In this document: piece by piece, positions 15,703-23,992 of the stretch
Position numbering within the stretch: position 1 is the first letter of the stretch
How the letters are laid out: every line of letters begins with the position of its first letter
Source: CATQGW01 sp965242565
Lineage (GTDB): Bacteria > Chloroflexota > Dehalococcoidia > Bin125
DNA: 64,000 nt
Assembly (NCBI GenBank): GCA_965242565.1
Contig: OZ251457.1
Location: forward strand, 1,674,001-1,738,000
Direction: 5' to 3'
Program-made: the position numbers and the translations under genes
Notes under the pieces: model-generated
Told to the model about the DNA's origin: nothing
Database searches by the model: none
What the model saw: only the letters and a program-made list of their open reading frames with translations

Positions 15703-17583
15703 CTAGCCGCCGCCCGGCTCGATCTCGGTGCTGCGCAGCCAGCGATCCACCGTTGCGCTCACGGGGAAGTAGCGCGACGGCGGGAGGATGCGCTCGCCGC
15801 CGGTGGGCGTGAAGGCGAACTCGATCCGCCCGTCGTCGAGCAGGCGGGCGTTGATCCGTCCGATCTCGGCGCCGTTCACCTCGACGGGGCTGGAGCGCAG
15901 CCAGCGGCCAACCGTTGCGCCTGACGCGGGGAAGTAGCGGGCGCTCGGCAGCACGCGCGCGGTCGCGCCCGTCGGCAACCAGGCGAACTCGGTGCGGCCG
16001 TCCGCCAGGCGGCGCGCCACGATCCGGCCGGCGTCGCTGCGCATCGCATCCGGATCGTCGGGCAGCGTTGCGTTCGGATCGTCGGCCGGCGTTTCGGCTG
16101 GGGGCCATCCGGGGCTGGTGATCGAGAGCACGTAGCTTCCCTCGCGGCTCTCGTCCACGTTGGACACGGACAGTCCGTAGCGCGACGGCCGCAATCGCAG
16201 CTGCAGCCGCGAGTTTGTGCCCTGGCCGCCGTCGTCGTCCTGCCAGGGTTCGTCGTCCAGCTCCAGGTCGTAGGCGTAGAGCCACATTTTTGTGTCGGCG
16301 TCGGACGACCTGAGGTCGATCGTAATCTCCCGCGGCTCGGTAAGGCGGAAGGTGTAGACCTCGAAGTAACTCGTGTTCTCTTCCGCCCACGCGCCGCGCC
16401 GGATCACCGCCTGCGTGAGCATGCCCAGCTCCGGATCGGACTCCGCGCGCGACAGGCCCGCTGCAACAGGGCCGCCAACATAGATGCCGAACGAAAGCTC
16501 CTCGCGCAGGCCGGTTACATCCGACACGGTGAGGTAGATATTCGTCCATCCGCTCTCGAACGGCGCGCCGCTGAGTTGGCGCGTCGTCTCGTTGAATGAC
16601 AGGCCGAGCGGCGCGCCCTTGCGCCGCTCGTCATTGGGCGGATCGTGCGCGATGTTGTAGCTCAGTTGCCCCGTGCCGCCTCGCGCGGCGGGCAGAGTGA
16701 CCGGCGTGATCGGCGAGTCGCGGCGAGCGTTGATCCACTCTGCGGTACCCGCAAACTCCAGCGGCGGCGGCGCGGCGATGCTCTTGGGCACGCTGAGCTG
16801 TCCGTAGCGGTTCGAGCCCCAGCAGCGCACTTTGCGCTCCTGCGTGAGTGCGCAGTTGAAGTTGGCGAAGCCGTTGCTGTGAACGGAGGCGTAGTCGGAG
16901 CCGCCCAGCGGCGTCGCCTGGCCGAATGTGTCGCTGCCCCAGCAGAGCAGGCGGTTGCTGGTGGTCACTCCGCAGGTGTGCTCGCGCCCGGCGTCGAGTG
17001 AGAGGAATTTGGAGTTCGGCACGTTGATCTGTCCGGAATCGTTCCGGCCCACGCACTCGGCATCACCCTCGTTGTCCAGCTTGCACGTGTGCCAGCCGCC
17101 GACGATGCCCGTGCCGCCGAGAGCCTGCTGGCCGTATGCGTTCGAGCCTTCACAGGTTCCCCTCCAGTGAGAACTTGGCCCGCTATGGCGTCTACCTTGC
17201 CACCAGTAGAGGCCGCAGACGAGGTCGACGCCAAACGCATCGGGCCTCCAAGTAGAGCTACGAGCCGTCGGAAGCGAGTCTCGTGAACCCCAGCACCTCC
17301 AGTTGCTGGGACTATTGCGCAGACCCGCAACTCCACAGCTGTAGTCTTCGCCGAGCAAGATCACCTTGAGGTTGCCCGTTGCGGGCGGCGTCGCTTGCCT
17401 CTGATCGTTGCGGCCCCAGCAGAGGATCTGATTGTCGCCGGTGATGGCGCAGGCGTGATCGCCGCCGACGCTGAGCGACACGACCTCGCCCGGCAACTGA
17501 GCGCGCGCGTCGCCGCCCTCCAGCGCCAGCGCCGCGACGAGGAGGAGTGCCAGGACGCCGAAGAGTGAGAAGAGCTTGAACAT
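15703..17583 (-). CDS. secreted RCC1-repeat protein with duplicated C-terminal module
   Basis: Exported protein of 626 residues. A signal peptide (MFKLFSLFGVLALLLVAALA, cleavage near DARAQ) is followed by RCC1-like repeats to about residue 280 (HACAITGDNQILCWGRND, HTCGVTTSNRLLCWG, NCALTQERKVRCWG). Next come an Ig-like segment (LPAARGGTGQLSYN) and a PPC-like beta region. The last ~110 residues are two copies of a module (ARRLADGRTEFAWLPTG..VLPSARYFP..RWLRSSPVEV; INARLLDDGRIEFAFTPTGGERILP). The same module opens the neighbouring M23 protein. Probably surface or extracellular; function unknown. Confidence 0.8.
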   Translation of the reverse strand: MFKLFSLFGVLALLLVAALALEGGDARAQLPGEVVSLSVGGDHACAITGDNQILCWGRNDQRQATPPATGNLKVILLGEDYSCGVAGLRNSPSNWRCWGSRDSLPTARSSTWRPDAFGVDLVCGLYWWQGRRHSGPSSHWRGTCEGSNAYGQQALGGTGIVGGWHTCKLDNEGDAECVGRNDSGQINVPNSKFLSLDAGREHTCGVTTSNRLLCWGSDTFGQATPLGGSDYASVHSNGFANFNCALTQERKVRCWGSNRYGQLSVPKSIAAPPPLEFAGTAEWINARRDSPITPVTLPAARGGTGQLSYNIAHDPPNDERRKGAPLGLSFNETTRQLSGAPFESGWTNIYLTVSDVTGLREELSFGIYVGGPVAAGLSRAESDPELGMLTQAVIRRGAWAEENTSYFEVYTFRLTEPREITIDLRSSDADTKMWLYAYDLELDDEPWQDDDGGQGTNSRLQLRLRPSRYGLSVSNVDESREGSYVLSITSPGWPPAETPADDPNATLPDDPDAMRSDAGRIVARRLADGRTEFAWLPTGATARVLPSARYFPASGATVGRWLRSSPVEVNGAEIGRINARLLDDGRIEFAFTPTGGERILPPSRYFPVSATVDRWLRSTEIEPGGG

Positions 17584-17624
17584 TGTCGATCCTTTCGGTA
17601 GGCGTGCGGTGAAGAGCGTGCCGC

Positions 17625-17661
17625 CCCCGCCAAAGCGGGGCCGGCCCGCTCTTGACGGGCC
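17625..17661. terminator. two GC hairpins between the secreted-protein genes
   Basis: CCCCGC-CAAA-GCGGGG (17625-17640) is followed by GGCCCG-N7-CGGGCC (17643-17661). They lie directly after the stop of the M23-type gene and before the start of the RCC1-like gene. They may terminate or slow transcription between the two. Confidence 0.5.
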
Positions 17662-19122
17662 TTAATTCCCGCAAGGCATCCGCGCCGCCTGCGCGGCCGT
17701 GATGGCGCCTCGGTCATTGAACGCGTCGTTGTTGATCTCCGGAGCGTGGACCTCGAAGATCGCCGCCTCGGCTACGCCGGCCGCCGAGAGACCTCGCCGG
17801 CCGTCGCTGATGCGGAATTTGTCCGCGCGGTCCGCTCCCTCGCGCACATCGAGGAAGTAGTAGTCGTTGTCGAACCACACAATGCAGCTGGTTGTGAAGG
17901 AGTCGAACTCCGCCTGCGAGGGTCTCGCTGGTTCCTTACCTTTGAGATGCCCGTAGCTGTCGCGGATCTCGCCGGTGAGGAAGAGGCGCTTGTAGCGCTG
18001 GTTCCCGATGATCTCCGCGACGTAGACTTCGCCTGTGCCAGGCCGATACATCTGTTGGCCGTTCGTCACGGTCGTCGTTGTCGTCCCGCTGCCTGTACCG
18101 CCCGGCTGGCCCGACCCTCCTGTTGCGCCACCGCAGGCGTGCCCGACGGTTGACAGGCGCTGGACTGAGCGCCAGAGGAAGTCCACAGGGTTGCATGCCG
18201 GTCCGGACAGCGATGGATCGGCCCCGCCTGCGCCGGTGGTCCACTCGCCTGCTCGCACCTCGATGTGAACGTGCTCGGCGCCCGGAGAGCCCCGATCGCC
18301 CTGGATACCCAGCCACGCGCCGACCTCCACGGAATCACCGATGGACAAGTCGGAATTCAGAGACCGGGCATGCATATAGATCGTCGTCGTCTTCGACTGC
18401 CGATGCCAGATCGCGATGAGGTTAACCGTCCGGCTGCCGAACCGTTTGATCACGCCGGGGCTCACGGCGTAGAAACGTTCGTTGTCCGTCGCCCTGCCGG
18501 CGACGGACAGTGTCTGCGCATCCCAGCCGGAATGTCCGCCTATGTAGCCGCTGGGAATCGGCTCTGCCGCTTTTTTCTCCCGCAGCTCGCGCTCGCTCCA
18601 AACCGACCGGGAACACTCGATGCCGGGCTGACCGACGGTGTTGGGACAACCCCAATCGTTGTAGTTCGCCTGCGCCGGCTCTCCGCCGAAGAGCACAGCG
18701 AGGATCGCCGCCTCCATCTGGGCGACCGAAGGCCGCTCAACCGAGAACGAGATTTCGGTGCTGTGCAGCCACCTGCCGCGTCTCGGGTTGGTTGGGAGGT
18801 ACCTGGCATGGGGAAGGATTCGCTCGCCGTCTGTCGGCGTGAACGCGAACTCGATTTTGCCGTTTGAACGTAGCCGCGCATTGATCTGGCCGATCGCCAC
18901 GCCGCCGACCTCAACGGGACCGGAGCTCAGCCAGCGGTTTACCTGCGCGTCGCGCGGGAAGAAGCGTCCGCTCGGCAGCACTGGATTCGTTGCGCCGGAC
19001 GGACGCCAGCCGAACTCTGTCTGCCCATTGTTGAGCTGGCGCACGACGATTTGGCCACTGATTGTCTCTCGGTCGTCGCTCTGCGCCTCCGCGGGCGCGA
19101 CCTCCGCCGCCCAGACCGCCAC
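17662..19122 (-). CDS. secreted M23-type (LytM) peptidase-like protein, start interrupted by a G tract
   Basis: Exported protein. The N-terminal ~125 residues contain the two-part module shared with the RCC1-like neighbour (VVRQLNNGQTEFGWRPSG; INARLRSNGKIEFAFTPTDG). An M23 domain follows, with zinc ligands H197/D201 (HSGWD), H251 and H284/H286 (HVHIEV). The C-terminal ~130 residues are unrecognised. The GTG at 19122 lies inside the hydrophobic core of a signal peptide (TLVLTLAALLAAALVAVWAA). A better start, ATG 19202 with GGAG eight bases upstream, is out of frame because the run of 13 G is one base short. Either the gene is phase-variable or the tract length is misread. Confidence 0.8.
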   Translation of the reverse strand: MAVWAAEVAPAEAQSDDRETISGQIVVRQLNNGQTEFGWRPSGATNPVLPSGRFFPRDAQVNRWLSSGPVEVGGVAIGQINARLRSNGKIEFAFTPTDGERILPHARYLPTNPRRGRWLHSTEISFSVERPSVAQMEAAILAVLFGGEPAQANYNDWGCPNTVGQPGIECSRSVWSERELREKKAAEPIPSGYIGGHSGWDAQTLSVAGRATDNERFYAVSPGVIKRFGSRTVNLIAIWHRQSKTTTIYMHARSLNSDLSIGDSVEVGAWLGIQGDRGSPGAEHVHIEVRAGEWTTGAGGADPSLSGPACNPVDFLWRSVQRLSTVGHACGGATGGSGQPGGTGSGTTTTTVTNGQQMYRPGTGEVYVAEIIGNQRYKRLFLTGEIRDSYGHLKGKEPARPSQAEFDSFTTSCIVWFDNDYYFLDVREGADRADKFRISDGRRGLSAAGVAEAAIFEVHAPEINNDAFNDRGAITAAQAARMPCGN

Positions 19123-19168
19123 CAGCGCCGCGGCGAGGAGCGCCGCCAGCGTTAGAACAAGGGTTTTA

Positions 19169-19181
19169 CCCCCCCCCCCCC
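19169..19181. repeat. 13-base C/G homopolymer in the signal-peptide region
   Basis: Thirteen C on the plus strand (G in the sense of the M23-type gene), between ATG 19202 and the hydrophobic signal segment. A tract of 14 or 11 would join them in frame. A near-palindrome TTAGAAC/GTTCTAA flanks the tract. Confidence 0.9.
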
Positions 19182-19326
19182 GTGAACTAGTGTTCTAAAC
19201 ATGCGGAGTGCTCCGTTTCCGAGAGCCGACCAGCGCGGCCGGCTCGGTTCGCCATGGGTTGCGATGCTAGACACATGGCGGCGTTTGGGTCAAGCAGGGT
19301 GCCAGGGGCGCGGCAAGCAGTCGGCC

Positions 19327-20442
19327 CTAGCGCTCCGGCGGGAAGGCGAGGGCGGGGTGCTCTATCTGTAGTGAGACGGGCTCGTCGGGGCGCCAGTTGT
19401 GGGCGCTGTGCAGGCGAGCTTCCAACTCGATGTTGCCGCTGAGCGCTACTCGAACCAGCTGGTCGTGACCGTAATACTCGCTGGTCAGGATTCTGCCTTG
19501 GCGGGACGGTGGGCCGCTGTGCCCGGGGTGCAGTGAGATCCACTCGGGGCGGAGCAGTATGTCGAGCGGTGCCCCGAGGGCGACATCGGAGGCGGCTTCG
19601 AGGCCCGCGCCGCTGATAGGCAGAGGTCCGATTGGGGTGTCGACTCCGTCTGCGCTGCGCTCGCCGCGCAGGATGTTGGCGTTGCCCACGAATGTCGCGA
19701 CGAAACGGCTGGCCGGCCGGTGGTACAGCTCGAGCGGAGCGGCGATCTGCTCGATCTCGCCCGCCTGCATCACGGCGATCCGGTCGGCGAGGCTCAGCGC
19801 CTCTTCACGGTCGTGCGTGACGAACACGGCCGCCGTCTCCGCCGCGCGCAGGATTTCGCGCAGCTGAACGCGCAGGCTGGCGCGCCGGTTTTGGTCGAGG
19901 TTGGAGAACGGCTCGTCGAGCAGCACGGTGGCGGGCGCGGGCGCGAGCGCGCGGGCCAGCGCGACGCGCTGCGCTTCGCCGCCCGACAGCTCGTGCGGGT
20001 AGCGCTCGGCGAAGTCGGACAGGCCGACCAGTTCGAGCATCTCGCGCGCCCGCGCGGGGAGCGCCGCGCGGCGGAGCCAGCGCGCGGCGACGGAAGCGAC
20101 AAAAGATGCGGCGCGCCGATCGAGGCCGAAGGCGACGTTTTGCCCGACGGTGAGGTGCGGAAACAGCGCGAAGTCCTGCGTCACGATTCCCGCCCGCCGC
20201 TGCTCCGGCGGGATCCAGACGCCGTCGCCGACCACGGTCCGCCCCGCGATCTGCACGAGGCCGGCGTCGGGGCGCTCGAAGCCGGCCAGCAGCCGGAGCA
20301 TCGTGGTTTTGCCGCAGCCGCTGGGGCCGAGCACGCCCAGCAGCTCACCGTTGGGCAGCTCGAACGCGGCGGAGCGCACGGCGGCGACATCGCCGAAGCG
20401 CTTCGAAAGTCCCGCGACAGAGATGGCCGGTGCGTCAGGCAC
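19327..20442 (-). CDS. fbpC: ferric iron ABC transporter, ATP-binding protein
   Basis: ABC ATPase of 371 residues: Walker A GPSGCGKTT, signature LSGGEAQR, Walker B TVLLDEPFSNLD, H-loop FVTHDREEAL, then a C-terminal TOBE-like domain (~residues 250-371). The order and family match FbpC/PotA-type importers. The start overlaps the end of the permease gene by 8 bases. It powers ferric iron uptake together with FbpB and FbpA. Confidence 0.9.
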   Translation of the reverse strand: MPDAPAISVAGLSKRFGDVAAVRSAAFELPNGELLGVLGPSGCGKTTMLRLLAGFERPDAGLVQIAGRTVVGDGVWIPPEQRRAGIVTQDFALFPHLTVGQNVAFGLDRRAASFVASVAARWLRRAALPARAREMLELVGLSDFAERYPHELSGGEAQRVALARALAPAPATVLLDEPFSNLDQNRRASLRVQLREILRAAETAAVFVTHDREEALSLADRIAVMQAGEIEQIAAPLELYHRPASRFVATFVGNANILRGERSADGVDTPIGPLPISGAGLEAASDVALGAPLDILLRPEWISLHPGHSGPPSRQGRILTSEYYGHDQLVRVALSGNIELEARLHSAHNWRPDEPVSLQIEHPALAFPPER

Positions 20443-22060
20443 GGAGCAGCCTCATTCGTCCGAACAGCAGCAGCATCGGCGCGGCGGCGCAGACGACCAG
20501 CAGCAGCCCGGCCGCCGCCGCCCGCGCGAGATAGACATCGTTCTGGTCGGTCCAGACGCGCGTGGCGAGCGTGTCGAAGCCGGTCGGCGCGAGCAGCAGC
20601 GTCGCGGGCAACTCTTTCATCGTAGTCAGAAAGACCAGCGCGAAACCGCTGATCAGGCCGGGCAGAATCAGCGGCAGCGTCACGGCCAACAGCGTCTGGC
20701 GCGGATTGCGCCCGAGGCTGCGCGCCGCCTCCTCCACGCTCGGCGGCACGCGCACCAGCGCCGAGCGCAGCGCGCCCACGGCCTGCGGCAGAAAGAGCAC
20801 CGCGTAGGTGAAGACCAGCACAATCAGCGTTTGATACAGCCCGGGCGTCACCCGCAGCGTGAAGAAGATCATCGCAAAGGCGACGATCACGCCGGGCAGC
20901 GCGTAGCCGGTGTAGGAAGCGCGATCGATCAGCCCGGCCAGTCGGCCGGGCCGGCGCACGACGACGATCGCGATCGGCAGCGCCGCGGCGACGGCGACCG
21001 CGCCGGCCAGGCTGGAGGCTTCAAGCGAGCGCAGCGCGGCGGAACCGAGCCCGCTGAAGCTCTCGCCCTGGCTGAGCCCGCGCGCCAGCCAGTGCAGCAG
21101 CACGCCGAGCGGAATGATCAGCGCGACGACCGTCAGCGCCGACAGAAAGGCGAGCGCGGTCCAGCGGTGGCGGCGCAGACGCGCGATCCGCGGCGACCGC
21201 GCCGCGCCGCCGCCGAGCCGGTGGTAGCGCTCGCCGCGCCGCCGCTGCGATGCTTCCACGGCCAGCACCAGCACAACCAGCCCGACCAGCACCAGGCTCA
21301 GCACCGCCAGCGAAGAGCGGTCGAACGTAGTGCCGAAGCGCACGTAGATCGCGCGCGTGAACGTGTCGAAGCGCATCATCGAAACCGCCCCGAAGTCGCT
21401 GATCACGTAAAGCGCGACCAACAGCGCGCCGGCCGCCAGCGGCACCCGCAGCTGCGGCAGCGTCACCCGCAGAAAGGTCTGCCAGCCGCTCTTGCCGAGC
21501 GAGCGGCTCGCCTCCTCCTGCGCCGGATCAAGATCGCGCAGCCCCGCCCGCAGCACCAACAGCATGTAGGGATAAGAGAACAGCGTCAGCACCAGCCAGG
21601 CGCCCGCGAAACCGTAGAGCTCGGGCAGCGCGTCGACGCCCAGCGGCGCAAGCAGCTGCTGGAGCGATCCGGACGGCCCCAGCGCCGCGATCACCGCCAG
21701 CCCGGCGACGTAGGAGGGCACGGCCAGCGGCACGACCGTGATCGTCCGCCACCAGCGCGCGCCGGGCAGATCGCTGCGCTCCGTCAGCCACGCGCAGGGC
21801 AGCGCGATCAGCGCGGAGCCGGCGGTCACCGCGACGGCCAGCGCCGCCGTGTTCAGCAGCAGCCGCAGCGTGTCGTCGCCGAACGCATCGGACCAGGCGT
21901 CGGCGTCCGCGGCGGCGGCGCGCACGACGAGGTAAACAAGCGGGATGCAGGCCGCCGCGCCGACGATCAGCGCGAGCAACCAAACGACAGAGACGCGGCC
22001 GACCGCGCCGGAGATGAGAGCGCGCGGCGGGCGGGACAACGGGAGGCTGCTGAGGCTCAA
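20435..22060 (-). CDS. fbpB: ferric iron ABC transporter, fused permease
   Basis: Inner-membrane protein of 541 residues made of two permease halves (about 12 hydrophobic segments). Each half carries an EAA-type loop (EEASRSLGKSGWQTF and EEAARSLGRNPRQT), as in FbpB/SfuB. A single chain replaces a permease dimer. It lies 104 bases after fbpA with a GC hairpin in between, and overlaps fbpC. Confidence 0.92.
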   Translation of the reverse strand: MSLSSLPLSRPPRALISGAVGRVSVVWLLALIVGAAACIPLVYLVVRAAAADADAWSDAFGDDTLRLLLNTAALAVAVTAGSALIALPCAWLTERSDLPGARWWRTITVVPLAVPSYVAGLAVIAALGPSGSLQQLLAPLGVDALPELYGFAGAWLVLTLFSYPYMLLVLRAGLRDLDPAQEEASRSLGKSGWQTFLRVTLPQLRVPLAAGALLVALYVISDFGAVSMMRFDTFTRAIYVRFGTTFDRSSLAVLSLVLVGLVVLVLAVEASQRRRGERYHRLGGGAARSPRIARLRRHRWTALAFLSALTVVALIIPLGVLLHWLARGLSQGESFSGLGSAALRSLEASSLAGAVAVAAALPIAIVVVRRPGRLAGLIDRASYTGYALPGVIVAFAMIFFTLRVTPGLYQTLIVLVFTYAVLFLPQAVGALRSALVRVPPSVEEAARSLGRNPRQTLLAVTLPLILPGLISGFALVFLTTMKELPATLLLAPTGFDTLATRVWTDQNDVYLARAAAAGLLLVVCAAAPMLLLFGRMRLLRA

Positions 22061-22139
22061 CAGTTCCGTCCCGTCATCCCGCCGCCGCGCAAGGCTCGTG
22101 GGGCATTCTCGCTGCGCCGTATTCGGTCAGCGTAGACGC

Positions 22140-22157
22140 CCGCGCCCGAGGGCGCGG
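22140..22157 (-). other. intercistronic hairpin between fbpA and fbpB
   Basis: Perfect 8-bp stem CCGCGCCC/GGGCGCGG with a two-base loop, just after the fbpA stop. Such hairpins often keep binding-protein message in excess over permease message; that role is inferred. Confidence 0.5.
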
Positions 22158-22164
22158 ATGCCTG

Positions 22165-23457
22165 TCAGGGGAGCGCACCGACCTCCTGCAGCAGCGCGAG
22201 CGTGCCCTCGAGGTCAGCGAGCGAGGTGAGCGCCAGCGACGGCGGGTCGAGCGCGTCGAGAGGCGCGAGCTCGGGCCGTGCGGCGATGCCCGCGGCCAGC
22301 GGGTACTCGCTCGTCTGATCACGGAAGTATTCCTGCGCGTGCGCGTTGAGCAGGTACTCAACGAAGCGCAGGGCGTTGTCGCGGTTGTCGGACGCGCTGA
22401 GCATGCCGACGCCCGCGATGTTGATCAGGGCCCCGGCCTCGCCGGGGTCCGTGAAGTGGTTGGCCGCGCGGAAATTCGGGTCCTCATCCACGAAGCGGTA
22501 GAGGTAGTAGTGGTTGACCAGCCCGATGTCCAGCTCGCCGTCGTGTACGGCCTGCACCTGCGGCGAATTCTTTGGGTATTCGCGCACCTCGTTGGCCAGC
22601 ATCCCGCGCAGCCAGTCCTCCGTCGCTTCCTCGCCATGGATTTGGCGCATGCCGGTGACGAACGCCTGGAAAGAGCCGTTGGTCGGCGCCCAGCCGACCC
22701 GCCCGCGCCACTCCGGCTCGGTCAGCTCGAAGATCGACGAGGGCGGATTGGGCACGCGCTGGGGCGAGATCACCAGCACGCGCGCGCGCCCTGAGGTGCC
22801 CACCCAGCGCCCGTTCGAGTCGCGGAATTTGGGATCGACCCGCTCCAGCAGGGAGCTGGGCAGCACCGCCAACGCCTCGGCGTCGGCCAGCGCGCCGAGC
22901 GCGCCGGCGTCCTGCGCGTAGTAGATATCGGCCGGGCTGCGGGCGCCCTCTTCCAGGATTGCGACGGCCAGCTGGGCGGTGCCGGCGTAGCGCACACGAA
23001 CGCGGATGCCGGTCTCCGCCTCGAAGCGATCGAGCAGCGCCCCGACAAGGCTTTCGCCGCGCCCCGAGTAGATCGTCAGCTCGCCCGGATCATCGTCCTG
23101 CGCGGCCGGCTCAGAAGCTGCGCTCGACTCGGCAGCGCGTTCGGCGGCCTGCGCTGCGCGTTCCGCGGCGTCGGCCGCCCGCTCCGCAGCCGCGGCCGCG
23201 GCGTCGCCGCCGTCCGTTGAGCCGCTGGCCGCAGCGTCGCCGGCCTCTGCGGCTGCGCTGCTCGCGTCCTGCGACGCATCGGCCGCGCGCTCGGCGGCTT
23301 GCGCGGCGCGTTCCGCGGCCGCCGCGGCGCGCTCCGCGGCCAGCACCGCCTCATCACTGCCGGAACCCGATTCGCTCGAACACGCGGCCAGCGCCAGCCC
23401 CGCTGCCAGGAGCAGGGCGGCGACGGCCCAGGCTGTTCGCCTCAGTGAGTGCCTCAT
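22165..23457 (-). CDS. fbpA: ferric iron-binding lipoprotein of ABC transporter
   Basis: Periplasmic-type iron-binding protein anchored as a lipoprotein: 25-residue signal with lipobox LAAC (Cys26). Residues about 35-120 form a low-complexity linker of AAERAA/AAADAAE repeats, probably helical. The binding domain follows (LTIYSGRGESLVGALLDRF) with the FbpA tyrosine pair in NHYYLYR. ATG 23457 is preferred over GTG 23475, which overlaps the GAGG ribosome site. First gene of fbpABC. The long Ala/Glu-rich linker is unusual for the family. Confidence 0.9.
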   Translation of the reverse strand: MRHSLRRTAWAVAALLLAAGLALAACSSESGSGSDEAVLAAERAAAAAERAAQAAERAADASQDASSAAAEAGDAAASGSTDGGDAAAAAAERAADAAERAAQAAERAAESSAASEPAAQDDDPGELTIYSGRGESLVGALLDRFEAETGIRVRVRYAGTAQLAVAILEEGARSPADIYYAQDAGALGALADAEALAVLPSSLLERVDPKFRDSNGRWVGTSGRARVLVISPQRVPNPPSSIFELTEPEWRGRVGWAPTNGSFQAFVTGMRQIHGEEATEDWLRGMLANEVREYPKNSPQVQAVHDGELDIGLVNHYYLYRFVDEDPNFRAANHFTDPGEAGALINIAGVGMLSASDNRDNALRFVEYLLNAHAQEYFRDQTSEYPLAAGIAARPELAPLDALDPPSLALTSLADLEGTLALLQEVGALP

Positions 23458-23473
23458 GGATGTTCCTCTCCAC

Positions 23474-23524
23474 ACCGCAATTCGCGGTTGAGAGGATCAT
23501 GCCAGTTTTTTTCACTTTGTGCAA
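23474..23524 (-). promoter_or_regulatory. fbpA promoter with inverted repeat at the start of the leader
   Basis: Sigma70-like boxes read on the minus strand: -35 TTGCAC (23524-23519), 17-base spacer, -10 CATGAT (23501-23496). A palindrome ACCGC-N5-GCGGT (23488-23474) falls at the expected start of transcription and before the ribosome site, where an iron-responsive repressor could bind. Confidence 0.6.
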
Positions 23525-23577
23525 GTAACCCAGCTGGACTGCCTCAGCCACGCCGCTGTCCGGCGCTTACCCGCGGG

Positions 23578-23880
23578 CTACCAGGACGACTTGCGCACAC
23601 CCGGCAACAGGCCCAGCGAGGCCATCTCACGGAACGTGATGCGGGAGAGGCCGAACTTGCGCATGTAGGCGCGGGGGCGTCCTGTCACCTGGCAGCGGTT
23701 CTTGAGGCGGGTGGGGCTGCTGTTGCGTGGCAGCTGCTGGAGCTGCCAGTGGAGGCGCTGCTTTTCGGCGGGATCCTGCGCGTTTTTGATCTGCTGCTTC
23801 AGCTGCGCACGGCGGTCCTTGTATTTGGCGTGCAGCGCTCGACGCTTGAGATCGCGGTGGATGTTGCTCTTGCGCGCCAT
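23578..23880 (-). CDS. rpsN: 30S ribosomal protein S14, zinc-free type
   Basis: 100-residue S14 (MARKSNIHRDLKRR, RNSSPTRLKNRC, TGRPRAYMRKFGLSR, LPGVRKSSW). It is the long form without the CxxC zinc pairs. It lies outside a ribosomal operon, downstream of the PAC2 and ferredoxin-thioredoxin reductase genes. In many bacteria a zinc-free S14 paralogue is made under zinc limitation; whether this is the only S14 here cannot be told. Confidence 0.95.
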   Translation of the reverse strand: MARKSNIHRDLKRRALHAKYKDRRAQLKQQIKNAQDPAEKQRLHWQLQQLPRNSSPTRLKNRCQVTGRPRAYMRKFGLSRITFREMASLGLLPGVRKSSW

Positions 23881-23971
23881 ACAGTGCTCCCGATCTGCTC
23901 CCGTTGGTGGTCAGCTTCTGGTCGGATGTGGTCAGGTTTGGTCAGCGTGGTCCGACCAAACGGAGGAGTTG

Positions 23972-23992
23972 GGACTGAGCGTAGCTCAGTCC
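23972..23992. other. perfect hairpin over the ftrB stop codon
   Basis: GGACTGAGC-GTA-GCTCAGTCC, 9-bp stem with a three-base loop, overlapping the true stop of the ferredoxin-thioredoxin reductase gene at 23986-23988. It may act as terminator or processing site before rpsN. No T run follows. Confidence 0.55.

Noticed and set aside
23972..23992. tRNA-like GTAGCTCAGT sequence
   Set aside because: It is one arm of a perfect hairpin; no acceptor stem, anticodon arm or T-loop can be placed around it.
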